Source of the DNA: Cyclospora cayetanensis
Lineage: Eukaryota > Apicomplexa > Conoidasida > Eucoccidiorida > Eimeriidae
Assembly (NCBI RefSeq): GCF_002999335.1
Contig: NW_020312094.1
Location: 1 to 64,000, forward strand
DNA: 64,000 nt
Reading direction: 5' to 3'
Each line of letters starts with the position of its first letter. The first letter of the stretch is position 1. The notes beneath the pieces were generated by a model that did no database searches, was not told the DNA's origin, and saw only the letters and a program-made list of their open reading frames with translations. The translations under genes were made by a program, and so were the position numbers. Below are positions 11,990 to 24,850 of the stretch, in pieces.

Positions 11990-13815
11990 ATGGAAATGGC
12001 GTTCCTTGAGAATGGGGTTAGACCGCAGCAGGATCCACCAAATAGCGGCAAAGGCTGTTCCAAACACTTGGGGGAAACAAATAATCACCTGAGCAGCAAT
12101 TCAATCCGCAGCTTGCAGAGCAGAACTGAGATACTAAATTCGACAAAAGTGAAATGCTCACCTGCGATGCTCAGCACACGAACGAGCTCCCAAGAAAGCG
12201 TAGGGGCAACATGCACAAGCTCAAACAGAAGTAGATGTTACGGGTCAAGACGATTGAGCAGATCATATTCCCGTCGCATCTGGCACGAACTCCCAGTATG
12301 GGCGTTGGAGTTTCAGAGCTTAACTCCTATTCAGCAGCAGGTGATGGAACACGTAGCAAGGATTGCTGAGGTTGAAAGCACTGCCGCAAAGGCTAGACTC
12401 AAGAGGGGTTGGGGTGTCTTCGATATTCCTGAGGCAGACTTTTCCGCAATTGAAGTATATATGGCGAAGAAAGTGCCCCTAACGATTCGTGTTGACATAC
12501 AAGAACTTTTCCCTTTCCTTCTCAAGGATCCTTTTTACAGGTAAGATGAAAGAAAGCCGCTGTGTCTAAGCTGTCGGAGCAGATCGGCAAAGTCAATCTG
12601 CAAACGAAGATGAAGTGCCTGTTGAACGATGCGAACGCTCATAGCTTTGTCAGACTCTTTCATGCAGATGCTCAATCCTTTTGCTCAGAACTGCTTTCGA
12701 GACAAATATTAGAGGTGCACACTACTTGAACAGTCGGCGAGAATGGGAGGGGATACTATTCAACAAGCTCTATGATGATCCTTCAGTTTTGCCAAAAGAT
12801 CGGCCAAAGTACGTCTACAAAAGCACACGTTTGTATAAACAAGGCCCACGGGCATCGGATGACAAATTGCCGTACTTCATGCGAAGTTGTCAGGTATGGA
12901 GTGCTGAACATGGTATGCAATCCCTTCTCGGATTCTCGAGTTTCTCTCTTTGGAAGTGCATATCTTCTCTTGAAAGATTCACTCCGGTGAGCGCTATTCA
13001 TCGCTGAAGCCACTGCTGGCAACTGAAAAGCTGCCGTTCAGCAAACTGAGTAGGCGAGCCTAACTGTTTAAATTGGAGTCATTTCATACACAGAAATCCC
13101 CCTAATCACGCTGGTTTTCCGAACCTTCATCCATGGTTTTTAAACCATGTCACCCTGCGTGTACATGTGAAACAGCGCCAGGACAACTGTGGCAACTAGC
13201 AAGGAGAACCTTGGTCCCAACATCCGTCGAGTGGGAACACTCGATCATTTGTGGCATGTTTTAGAGACAGTTTCGTCTCACGAAGCCACTAGGATACACG
13301 TTAGTCTGCTTAACACAACATGTAACGAGGCTATACTTGCTGAAACAGAGCTAGCGTAGTGTCATGTAAACAAACCTTCGACATTGTGGTTATCATCTGC
13401 TATAGGCCGTGGCAACAGGGAGGAGAGCCAAAGCAACTGTCTCAAAAGACAGTAAATATTCTGAGATCCAGATACACGGAATGTTAGATATGAGGTAAGT
13501 GTCACAGACTACAGACGCCTGCAAACCGGGGGCATTTTTTGTTTATTATGCTTCTCGTGCATGTGCGGGGTTTATATCAGGAAGGACGTGGCAGCTGTCG
13601 TGGTGCAACATCAGGATCTGAATAATCCAAAATTGGGAGGTTTAGTAAGAGAACTCAGTAAATTGTACCTTATCCCAGTATTAACATGTGAAGAGCTGGA
13701 TGAGCTTCTCGATGACCGTCGGTGGTCCACAGTTGTAAATCAGAGGGCAAATATTATCTTTCAGGAGACGATGGCAGTTTGCGATACCGCATTTCACGCA
13801 CCTTATGCTAGGTAG
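11990..13815 (+). CDS. DUF3626-like protein, spliced
   Basis: Exon 1 (11990-12540, ATG start) has a low-complexity N-terminus and then LTPIQQQVMEHVARIA, followed by a segment ending VPLTIRVDIQELF. Exon 2 (12689-about 12893) joins in phase (AG|A) and carries FETNIRGAHYLNSRREWE, FNKLYDD and RPKY. This matches my memory of the DUF3626 core (FETG...G...RR.WE...F...YD...RPKYG). A further exon near 12,940-12,989 has GSAYLLLKDSL, where that family has GDS...LK. Another near 13,200-13,260 has VGTLDHLWHVLE. The last (13581-13815) has KDVAAVVVQHQDL, like the family's DVEALV segment, then the TAG stop. The middle junctions are uncertain. The function of DUF3626 is unknown. Gene spacing on both sides is several kb, so context gives no hint. 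Confidence 0.6.
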
Positions 13816-16800
13816 AAAAGCTTACAATCCACCCTTCTGCTCAAAATGCCTACTATGCGCATATATCTGTGCTGATAACTGTGGCGGCTTAGCCGGCTAT
13901 CTGCAAGTCTTGAACATCAAATCGATACCTTGATGCATGTGAAGAAGTGTTCTATGTCTGATAGCCCCGTTTCGGCTCTCGCTATACTTAATTACCCGGA
14001 TCACTAGTACTTGAATCATCTGCCTGTACCATGACTTTCTTGCTTTGTCATCAGGGAGCTCCAGTTTGCTTTTGAGATGCACGCCACTTTTACGCTATCC
14101 TTGCACAAAATAGGGTTAAAATGCTCTTAGCATTTAATTAGATCTTAAATCATCGAATATTACCACTTGATATAATTAGAACTAGCAGCTCATTGTCCTG
14201 ACAGGGCTTCCCAACAAACCTAAAGTATTTAGCCATCATAGTTCCACTGTCCGCGCCTTTTGAATAGATATTTAGGCAGTGCAATCTATTGCTGTAGGTG
14301 CGAGTGAGCGCATTGATGAGTCTTGTAAAGTGTATGCTTGCTTGCCGTAAACGCACATGTAAATTCGGATACCTACGACCGAAATCTCTTTCGATCCTGA
14401 TCCACATATAACGCTGTTTTCCTTCAATCAGCAGAGCTGCAAGCGACCTTTTTGCCCACAATGCAGAGTACCAGCGTGAGTCCACAACCATCCTGGGCAT
14501 TTTGGAGGAGTCTGCAGTCCTATCAACGTGCTGAAGAGCTCAGTCTTTTTGTTGTATAAGCAGATGTACTTCTAAAAGTAGCGAACCTTACTGATGTTTG
14601 TGATACGTTTGGCCTACACACCACTCTTTGCGGAGAATTCCTCCAGATAGCCGAACATGCGTACCCGGGCACCATATCTGCCAAAACTGCGAAACCGTGC
14701 CCTATTTCGTGAAACTACATTTACCATTTCCCCCAACCCACGAGGTTTCTGACCGAGGGTGGTTTACCATGCAACTATGTGCACAAAGAGGAGATGCAGT
14801 GCAAGGTGACGGAGACAGCCAGAGTCAAGGGTGCGGTAACACCTGCAGCCACAGTATCGTCACATACATATTCTTTGCTCATCGGATTTAGAAAGAACTG
14901 CCGCAATGGCATGAAGAACAGGGACTCAGTACCTTAAGGTATACTATTCGCTAGCTTGCGGTATCTCGCGCAGCGCGCCCAAAATCCAAAGTTGGTATTA
15001 CCGCAGTCCTCTCCTCAAGCAGCTTTATTTTTAGCTTTGGTTGCTAATTTACTTCAATATATCTCATTAAGTAACACAACATCCAGGATTTGCCAAGTGT
15101 GTGACCACCACAATATGTTTCCACCATAGCCCGCCTCTCCACAAATTCTCTCCTTTCAACTCCCCCGTTATTTCGGGGAAAATGAAATGGCAGCAAACAA
15201 AGGGGAACCTGCTGAGCTGCGGGTTCTCAACCTACAGTTGCACGAGAGTGTGTTCCTCAAGTGTTGTATACCATCTTTTGATGCAGTAAAGCCTGACCCC
15301 AGGCGCTGTGAGAAAGGTAGGTGCATTTACTGTCTTAATGATAAATAGATAGAGGAAGCAAACAGGAAGGGCTGCCGTGCCCGGACCTCAAGGCGCAACA
15401 AAGCTGAATCTACTCACATTGCTACCAACAAAAAACGACCTTAAGGAGATGGTGTCAATGTCATATGCTCATTTGTACAATGCATCGAGATGCTGAAAGA
15501 AAATCGCAGCGCTGCAGGCTGTTGGCTCGGTGCTTTGTAATAATACCCAATACGTGAGCTTGCAAAAACGACTAGTGGCTCCTACAGTCCAGGTTAGACA
15601 AGGGTGCTAAAATTCGCCTTCATTAGGTGACCCCTTAGCTTGCATAGTAGATTGGCCGACTACAATAAATTGGGCTATAGGCTAATCGAACTGCACTTTT
15701 TTGAGCAGCTAGAATTATTGGGCTTGCACAAAGCTGCAATTTCTACCACGGCCTTGCTTTTTAAAGGTTCTCTCCCTAATTCCCCAATGAGTTGAGCAGC
15801 GAGTTCAATGGCTACGCTTGAATCAAGGGTTAAATGTCTTTCAAGCAACTAGCATTCTGCCACTATTATGGTACGGGACATTTTCAATGACTTTGCAGAG
15901 ATCTGTCAATTCTGTCAACAAAAAGCATGTACAGTACCTAGCCACGTACAGCCACTGTATTTGAATAAATGATATCAGTTGCCACACAGAGAAGGCTCCG
16001 TACAACTGTCAAGGGTGACTTGTCATTGTCAGAGCTTTCGGACTGCTAGAGCGAGTATGGATGCTGTGAAGTTTTACGAATACACTATCGTCCTTCATTC
16101 ACTTTTGAAAACAAGCATGAGCTCTTGCGTGTTGTTTCGCTCCACAGGCAAATTGTTCCTTTCACAGACGCGTGTGCACCAGCTCGTGTATCAGCTCTGC
16201 ATCTTTGCTTTGGCCGACTCCTCTGCTGCAGCCGATACGTCGTGGCGGGTGACTTGCGAATACAAAGTTTGCGTGGTTGAGGCAGTTACTCAACACTGCA
16301 CCTAGTAGACGCCGTTGTCGTCTCTCCAAGCGACCAATTAGTGGGGGTCACACATGGTAGCATTGTGACAGCGTTGCAGTGCCAACAAATTTCACTGGGA
16401 AACTGGCAGTAGCTACACGACTTTACTCTTTGCCCGCTTGTGTATCATGAGCCCAGGAGCGCTCGATGTAGAACGCCCTCCCCAGCAAAGCGCAAGCTAA
16501 AATACATGTACGCAAAATAACCCTTACTCTGTCTGTGTTTTTTGCATACACCTATGCTTTCTACATGAAACCCCTACCTAGAATTTCTCCAGTTCATCCG
16601 TGGAATCAGTGGCCAACAAAATAAGGTGCTATTCCAAAGAGTAATGCACACTATTCCCCTTATCCGCACGCACACAAGTGGTTTCAAGGTGCTCAGTGGA
16701 TCTAAATTTTTAGCTTATTTGGTGTCAGCAGATGCTAATCATTACATATACAAGACAGCAGAATAGCACTCGCTTGTCCCGTGTAATTCACATTGGTTTC

Positions 16801-19800
16801 TAGGCCAAAACCAAAAGATTCATTCGTGGCTTGCAAAATCAAGGTATGGACTGCCTCAGCCATACTGTGACCAAATCGTAAATCTCCCGTAGTATTTTCG
16901 CTCTTCTACGCACGTATATCCTGTGGTCGAGTTTGGGTGTATGGGGCCCTCCAACTCCAGTTCTAAAGCTATCTCCGTTTGGAAAACAATGTTGTCATTC
17001 TTGATATTCTTCCTGCAGCTTTATTCATGTACGCTAATGAATTAGTCCCTTCTAGAGGAGCCTCTAAAAGAGCCAAGATGTATAGTTTCGGCATACGTTT
17101 ATTGGGCAAGAAATACGCAGAATTATTGAATGGTAACGGAAAACGTGCGCTTACTATTTTTTTCTGGTGGATATGGCTTAACCCTTTGTTTAGTCGTTAT
17201 AGTCTCATTTTCAGAACCCTAATGACTAGACTTGCATGTAATGCTACCACTATTCGCTGTTGCGGAAAGACAGCCTTCCTCTAGGCCAAATGTCTATGAA
17301 AACTGGATAAATGCGGGGCCAGTTAGGGCCGTTTTCCACTAAGCTGAAGGGATTAAGCATTTTCGCCGATGGAATGGTCCCAAGTCTGACTAATAAAGTT
17401 TAACCAGCATCTAAACTCCAGTTATTCATGCAGAATTCAGAGCTGGGTGGCTCACTTCCCCGTAGGACATTTCGATGTAGAAGATGGGGCCACCAGCACA
17501 CAGGCCACGGTTACGGGTTTCATAATCTGAGGAACCTACGCTTTGCATGCGATGCATGCTATTCATTGCACAATTTCTCTTGAACCCAGCAAGTGGGTTG
17601 AAAGCCTCAGCAGAGAAGCCGCTTTTAAAAAAGAATCATAATCCATCATCTAGCAAGAATGAGCTGATTGAAAAATAAGCTAGGCAGCTGAAGGTAATGA
17701 CCTCATACAATATGTAGGCCACACCTATATCATGGGTATTATCTTGTGGCGTGAACTGGAAGGCGAGGCAGTCGGTTAAATGATGTGGATCTTGTCACCG
17801 AAGCACCTTACGATAGTCTCATGTGACTTTTCCGCAACATTGCTATATTTACTGTTCTATATTGTATGCAGAGTTCTACATGCTGGCGATGTTGAAGTGA
17901 ATGGCAGGTAATTACATTGGATAAAAATATTCGGGATAGGTTTGTAATGGCCTTTCGAATGAAACAGCGTAAATATTTCATGAAAATCAAAGGGTGAGAG
18001 CTTCTTTCTTCCCTTAGCTGAGTAGACAATGCATCATGAGTAATGTGCCTGTCCGGGCAGCTGCCACTTACGGCAAACGGTGTACGCAGAGCTGCAATCA
18101 CTTGGATGTAAGTCACATCGGCACATTTTTCTTGTTTTGTTGAGATTAAAAGCTCATATTTTAATACGTAAATATGCAGAGCTTGGCACATCGGCAGATA
18201 TTCCTTCTTTTCCAATGTTGCTTTTGTCTTCTTTGGGCAGCGAGTGAATGCAGAAATGTAAGCATGTTTCGTTAGCTGAGTTATTGGAGGGGAACAACTC
18301 TTGCTTCAGCACAATACTTCGACAGAATTTTCTAATGATGATTTGGAAGTAATAGGGAAAGAATCAGGTAGGCGGTTTTGGCGGAAACCACACTTGCAAC
18401 ACGTTTCGACTTGCCTCTCAGCCAGCATCATCAATGCAAGTATTGACTCGATGAACGCCGAAGAAGCGTCTACCCCTGACAACAATATTGCTGGAGCAGT
18501 AATTATATCTTTCCTGTTGTAAACAAAAGTAGCATGACTGCAATTACTATAACAGCTCGTTGAAGGCTTGAAGGATATTCCAAAGCCAACATATCGGCGT
18601 GAGACGAGTCCATACTGGAGCTGCTCAGTTGCACAGCTAATTTTGTCACACAGGGGAATTTATTAGACGAGATATACCGGCTATTTGTGAAAAAGATTAC
18701 ACCCAACCGTAAGCTCGAGCATATCTCATCAATGAGTGGGGTCTGGCCTCAACTAATTGAGAAACCAGGTGTCCTGCGGTGCGTCCTTTGAGTAATAAAT
18801 TTGCATATTTGTTTTGCAGCACCATTCACAGAATTATCTTCTTATCGGACACCCTAGAGGCAAGAAGATACAGGATGTGCTCTTTCACATCATGTTTGTC
18901 AGCACGGCCACAGGCGACGGCGCACCAGCGTGCGCGCCAACGACTGAATATGAAGGTAGAAAACAGCTTCGGGTTCGTGCAACACTTCAGCCCATAGGCA
19001 CTCTTCAGGTCCCTGCTCGGGCGACTTGTTCATCCCTTCCTACGTGTAAGAATATATTTACCGCATAAACCGAAGCAAACTTACTCGCCCCAGTGCTGGA
19101 GAACTAGCACGATCCTCATGGGCCAGACGGTGCCAAGCTGACTGGCCGTGCAAGATGTGCAGAAGGGATTTTGGGGTGCAATGCCCACAGAACTGGACCC
19201 CAGTGCCTAGTAGGCTACCCGCCAAATAATTACGACCTAAAAACTATCTCTAAGCCCTCATCAGAATCCGCCCATAAATGTTCGAGTACAAGAGGTGCGA
19301 CCTACACTACAATAGAAGGGCTAAAACCTCAGCTCTCCCCCCCTAAGACTACCATGGGCCATGTGGTGGAGTGGCCGACTTTAAGAACATGACTATACCC
19401 CAGAAGAAACAATGGAGCTTCTCATGCCTTGCTTGGTGTAAGAAAGATATGCAGCTTAAGAGCGATAAACAGAAGTGCCGTTACCGCTACAACCCATCAG
19501 GGCCATGCGCTGCATCACAACCTCAAGAGCTGGGGCCAGATGCAGACATGCCATTGACACGGCAAGCCGTAAGTGACATTCACTCCATATAAGAAAATCA
19601 CGAATGTCATCACTCGGCCATCGTCGGAAGACAGTATGGCGTGTCCTGCAAGTCAGTTTTCACTTTCAACCCATCAGTGCATTTTCCGCAATCATCCCGT
19701 CCGTAATTCAGGGCTATCAGTAACATCTAGGCCCATGTTGTTGCTAAACGAGATCCCCAGCAACAAAAAAAGTAAATTTGACGCCTTTCCTGTAGGCTGG

Positions 19801-20175
19801 CACCACTGGCGCAGCCTCCAATGCGCCTGCATGCCTCAACACCATCGATTCTGGCATATTGTCAACACTTTCCCCAGAGATACTGACTGATTCACAACCT
19901 CGCGCAGTGAGCAATCCTAGTGTAGTTCTGCGCCCAGAACGTTCCGCCTCACGCGTGATGTAGAAAGGCGCCGATAATTCTCACACTACGTATAACATTG
20001 CAGCTCACTGTGCTGTTCCTGCAAAGGCTGTCGTTTCAAGGGCACTTGACCACAGTTACCGGCCACGATGTCCTATAGCCACAGAATCCGTTTGCACTGC
20101 GGTGGCACTGCCACTGAACGAGCGAGTACTCGGGGGTGGGGGTGCGGGGTGGGGGGCCTCACAGCGGGAAAAAGA
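13816..20175. other. No gene recognised
   Basis: The longest frame is 135 codons on the minus strand (17808-18215). Like the others it lacks motifs, splice context or coding-type composition. I see no RNA gene and no CAG tract. This is part of the feature-poor block. Confidence 0.45.
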
Positions 20176-21816
20176 CTAACGTTCGAGCTGAGGCAACCGA
20201 CCAAGCGGATCTCTGCCCGACGCATCTCGCCTCCAGTCTTCATCGACCCAAGGATTCCCAGCCCCAACACCCTGGTTCACCATTGTGCGTCGTCTAAGCT
20301 CTCGTTCTCTCTCAGCGTGTAGCTGTAGAACAACAAGCAAACTCGCATGCATCCCAACGCCACAGAGTTCCAGTGGACTGCCGGGGGACAGATTACACTG
20401 CAATACTATTAACTGAATACGCAGGATACGCGTGCTGGGCTCACGAATGTCCAGTCGAAGATGAAGTCATACTGATACCCTTCGCGGAAGAAAAGATCCT
20501 TGAACAGCCGCCGTAAATATGAGTAATCCGGCCGATCTTCGAACCTCAGGGACCGGCAGTAGTTCAAGTATGTGATAAACTCAACTGTGGCGCACGTAAT
20601 CACAAATATTCAGTTCTTAAGGCTCAGGGGGCCCAGCTCTCGCAACGTCTGCTCATCCGTACCAACACCCTAAATGATCTAAACAATACGAATGGTGCAA
20701 TTATAGCAAAGATCCTATTCAGCCTGTTCGTACATGGAAAGTGCTTGCACAGGACTTCAATGGGAGTCGACATCTTCTTCTCCATAATCTTATCATATTT
20801 GTCCTTCTTGGTAGTGGCCTTGAGCCCCTGCCATGGGAGTGAGCCTCTATTAAAGTACATGAGGACATAGCCGAGAGCTTCTAGGTCATCGCGCCTGCTT
20901 TGTTCAATTCCCAGATGAGTGTTAACTGAGGCATATCTCGCGGTACCTGCAACGCAATGTCATAGAGAGTATGTTTGGATATTTACAGTCCTTCAGCTGT
21001 AACAGTGATTCAAGTGAAGGCGTGGGCACATGGATTCACCCACACACAGCTGACCTGTCAGGTTTTTGCCTTCCCGATAAGGAATATGTGATTGTGTCTT
21101 CGGGTCCCTGTACTTCTTTGCAAGCCCGAAGTCAATAGCGAAAACAATGGACATCTTCTTGCCTCTACCGATCAAGAAATTGTCGGGCTTAATATCACGA
21201 TGGATGAAATGCCTGCTGTGGACAAACTCGATACGGTTCAGCTGCGAATTGCCACAAGCAAAAATACATCTGATCAAAATTGAACAGAAATAGTTTACTT
21301 AACGACATCACTGCCGTTTGAAAACCAAGAGACGCTAAGTCTGCCAAGTTACCTACCATTTGATCGGCAAGCATCAAAACAGTTTTTAGTGAGAGCTTCC
21401 TGTTGCAAATACTGAAGAGGTCCTCGAGAGACGGGCCCAAGAGCTCGATAATCATCACATTGTAATCACCCTCGATTCCATACCAGTAAAGAGTTGGGAT
21501 GCCGATGCCCCCCAAGAGAATTTTATAAAGCTTGCTTTCATACATTAGCTGCGGATGCTTCGACCGCACGCTCTCTAGTTTAATAGCAACTTCATCTCCA
21601 TTCGTAACATTTGTACCTGCATAACGCCAATTCAGTGTGTGGTATGCATTGCGTCGCACGCTGCTACATATTCCAAAGCATAGAGCAAGTCCTGAAAATA
21701 CTACCTATGAAAGAGAAGTCATGTTCAACAAAATACTCACCCAAGTAGATGTCTCCGAAGGAGCCGCTACCAATCTTCCTCCCCAAACGAAATTTTCCCC
21801 CCACGCGGACATCCAT
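20176..21816 (-). CDS. CK1: Casein kinase 1 (CK1 family Ser/Thr kinase)
   Basis: Six exons join with matching phases: 21816-21741, 21616-21357, 21241-21055, 20946-20734, 20584-20445 and 20322-20176. They total 1,023 nt, or 340 residues plus stop, close to the usual size of single-domain apicomplexan CK1. Visible motifs are the Gly loop [13 protein letters not shown] (14-26), VAIKLE with the ATP-binding Lys38, HRDIKPDNF (catalytic Asp128), the DFG at 149-151 followed by LAKKYRD, and the CK1-specific [13 protein letters not shown] and [21 protein letters not shown] and [16 protein letters not shown] follow. The acceptor before GTACAAATG and the donor ATG|GTAGGT were chosen because they keep the family sequence. 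The last exon gives a charged tail starting [12 protein letters not shown]; it is phase-compatible but less conserved. The enzyme phosphorylates acidic Ser/Thr sites and is expected in cytosol and nucleus. Confidence 0.93.
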
Positions 21817-22423
21817 TATCAGCAATATTCACGAGGACCGCCTAACAGGCAGCGACGCTCCTCTGAGTGCTGGGATATTCCGTTGCAGGGCTCCGACAAC
21901 TGCGCCCACATGCAAAGCGTTACTTGAACAAATTGACCAGAAAAGATGCGTCCCTTTCTGGTGGTAGTATTGGAATCCCCGCATGGTGTATGCCTACGTA
22001 TTCCCCTGTGTGTAGGTCATGAATTGCATGAGCTCTATCACATTCTCTCCCACCCGACACTCCACGGTCCCTTGCCTCCCTTGCAGCGAAGAAGAGTGTG
22101 CTTGTAAAACTAGATCCTAGAAGGTGGTCGCAGAAAAAGACAGTGAAGGGTGGGCGCTAATCGTTCATCTTACTGTAAAGCAAGTGTCACTCTTCAGGTT
22201 GCTCCTGACTAAACTGGCAGCCTCCCAGCCGGTTCAAGCCGAGCCAGCAGCTGCCAGTGACGGCCTTCAAAGACCTCCTCAGCTGCTTCGGGTGGGGGAA
22301 GAGGGCGACTGCGGAGCTATGATTTTCTCCGCAATAGGGAGGCAACCGGGCAGCCGGCTTCTCTCTCAACTGCCCGGCTGCCGAAAAAAGTCGGGCGCCG
22401 GGTAGGCTTCCTGGGGATGGCAG
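21817..22423. other. Upstream region of the CK1 gene, no gene assigned
   Basis: This stretch lies between the CK1 start (minus) and the Ala-rich plus-strand locus and should contain the CK1 promoter. No TATA-like box or other motif stands out. A plus-strand frame with Ala and Gln at 22,190-22,403 could be an extra exon of the next locus. Confidence 0.4.
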
Positions 22424-23331
22424 ATGGATGACCCCCTACCAAGCGCTGCACCCCAAGCTGCAAAGACTGCAGGCGAGCAACACCTAGTGCCACCACGGAT
22501 GGTCGATACTATCGACGCCCTTAACGCAACAGCTGCACCACGTCAGGGGGACATGCGCGATGGGCGTAGTTGCGGCTGTGAAGAAAAGACGCAGCAAAAA
22601 ACCTGCCAGGAAAGAAAGAGTTACTCCAGCTTTAAGACAAACTGCCCTTAGTTGTCACAGAAGAATACGAACGCGTTTGTTCCTGCAGATGCTGGCCGGC
22701 AGCCCTCCCGACGCTGCTGAGGTCCTCAGGCTCCCCCCGGGAAGGCTTGAGTGTTTCGAGTTCGCCCACACTCTCCTCCACTTCCAAGACGGACGACTGT
22801 GCCACCAAACAAGCTGTTGGATCATACATGCACGGTGCCTCAGGGAGCAACCCCGCGGCAGCTCCGGCAGCTGCTAAGCGAGCGGAGCGCTTGGTGGGCT
22901 CCCTAGGGATCGGGTCGGCTGCTGCTGCTGCTCCCTATGTGGCAGCAAAGACGTTAAATGGCACAACAATGAACTGCGAGGAAGCTGAAGCTATTAGGTA
23001 GCCGAGACATCCGGTGCGGCGGCTACTGCGGCCATGGCGGCAGCAGCGGCGGCAGCAGCTGGCGCAGAAGCCAGCACTTTGCTCTGGCGGTAGCGATCCT
23101 CTATGGGGTGGAAGCGTACGCACGCACGTACATATTTTCAGGCACTAGAGTACAGTCAAGACGAATATGGGGGAAACGGTGACTGAGAGCATTGCGGCAG
23201 CCGCACGATGCAGCTGCCCCAGGAGCAGCACCGCCCTCGCCTGTTGGCGTGCTGCAGAAGCTCCTTCATCAATCACAGCAGGGATTCCCTTAATGCTATC
23301 ACCAAACGAAAAGAATTACGCGAAAATGTAA
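22424..23331 (+). CDS. Possible Ala/Ser-rich spliced gene or relic
   Basis: Several plus-strand pieces have coding-type composition and splice signals. 22,424-22,600 contains DPLPSAAPQAAKTAGEQ. 22,693-22,999 follows the acceptor TTCCTGCAG, runs through SVSSSPTLSSTSKTDD and PAAAPAAAKRAERLVG, and ends at a donor ATTAG|GTAGCC. 23,008-23,092 is an Ala run (AAMAAAAAAAAGAEAS). 23,190-23,331 ends SPNEKNYAKM and a TAA. No family is recognised, no start is convincing and the joins are untested. It is GC-richer than its surroundings and has GCA/GCG-coded Ala runs typical of coccidian coding DNA. It could be a degenerate gene. Confidence 0.35.
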
Positions 23332-23769
23332 CCCGAGCTATCGTTGCTACTTCTGCGTCTTGGCAAATGGGCGCCCTGGGAGTATAAAGCACACAAGCGG
23401 TAACGCGTATTCACATGGTAGCTGCTGCATTCAGAAGCTACTCTATTATTGTCCTATTGGGTTAAACAATATGATTCTCGTGTTCGTATCAAAGCTCTAC
23501 CTCATACAGCAGCTGCAAAATATGTTGGCCTCCCAAAATACTTCTTGCGTTTTGTGCTTGACGGCCCCTAAGGGGAGGAGCCACTATCTTTTGTCTCTCC
23601 ACCTGAAGTAGAGACTCCAATTGCAAGTTCTGCTTGGCACCCATTTTGTGTTCGTGGCATCTGTATCACTTCTATTTCGCTATCCGTGGGTGGACACTGA
23701 ACAGCTTTGTTTGTAGAGATGCACAGACAAGAGTTTCCTAAAGTTTGACGAGCTAAGGTATATTTAGAC

Positions 23770-23980
23770 GCTCTCTGCTGCAGTTGTTATAATTAAGCAA
23801 AACCTAGAAAGCATTGACTAGTTAAACTGTCTGTTAGTCTTTGTATGTTGAGCAAGCAGTGTTCTGCAGGAAATGAGAAAGACGAAGATGCGTGTGTGTG
23901 CTGGATGCCAAGTGCAAGTAGTTCTGAATGCTTGCAGTGCTTAAAGGGTGCAGCACGCGAATTGTAGCTGCCCCTCTCCT
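23770..23980 (-). repeat. Dispersed repeat, inverted copy
   Basis: Read on the minus strand, this aligns with the copies at 29,845 and 37,365. It has the same order of GCTGCACCC, AGCATTCA, CAGCACACACACGCATCTTC, CTGCAG and a distal AACTGCAGCAG, with many substitutions. It may be a solo LTR remnant, but no terminal TG/CA with a target duplication was seen. Confidence 0.5.
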
Positions 23981-24734
23981 CTAACTTGAAATAATCCGAG
24001 GGACACAGGCAGGGGAAGGTAGAGAGCTCCAACGAAAACACTCAGTTTCGTTGTATTCGGTTTATACTGAGTGTGGAGTTGAATGTCTGCCTGCGAAGAC
24101 CTTTATGGGGAGGGTTAATTTTTAGCAGTTTTTACTACAGTGGTTATGATTTCTTACAGTTTGGAGCCAATCGACTAACTGCTTTGGCTGCTCGTATCCA
24201 TACATGCTGCAACGTGTGGTTAGCGGCACTTGGTATGGATCAACTTTTTGTGCCTGTGCCTTTGTTTCTACTGCCACTATATGTGAAGGTTTGAAGTTTA
24301 GCTGGCGTGCATAGTACGCGTCACAGCATACCCTTTCTTCTCATACCGGGATAATGAAGGGAGTGAGCAGGAAGAGGGGGAGCTTTTTTGGAAGGACACC
24401 GCATAACTTTCTTCTAACTTTTTGTAGGGGATTTGACTCTGAGTATCTCCCAAACAGGCCATAGATGGAGCATCGAACTGGGTAGCACGACTTGATGCAT
24501 CTTCCATACGGCTCATTTATTGGTTGTGAATGCACTGCTGTAGCATTTTTCTCTGCAACTACCGTATCCCCTTATCAAAGTTCTCCTTAAGGATAGGTTT
24601 GCCTAGTGACTCAATTCAAAAGTTCGTAGCAGTTCCCCTGAATGCTTTACGAGGTCGTCTTTCATATCTTTTCCGTCCCTCACCCGTGTGCGAAAACGAT
24701 CGTAGCGGAGAGTGAGAAGTACTGTGCGTGTTGT

Positions 24735-24850
24735 TGCACCATGCAGGCACTCTGAGCATTCGCAGCTAATCGCACCTAGCATCTGGCGCACATTCCCGCA
24801 GCGTCGTATCGTCTCGTATCGAGCTAACAGCACTATTTAATAAATATGAT
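24735..24850 (+). repeat. Dispersed repeat, shorter copy
   Basis: TGCACCATGCAGGCACTCTG, GAGCATTCGCAGCTA and GCAGCGTCGTATCGTCT align in order with the left half of the copy at 37,365 (CTGCACCCTCTTAGCACTCC, GAGCATTCACGGCTAG, CAGCGTCGCTGTATCTTCT). Similarity fades after about 110 bp. Confidence 0.5.

Noticed and set aside
17808..18215. Minus-strand frame of 135 codons
   Set aside because: It has no recognisable motif, no splice context and AT-rich composition. Chance length is possible in a 6-kb gap.
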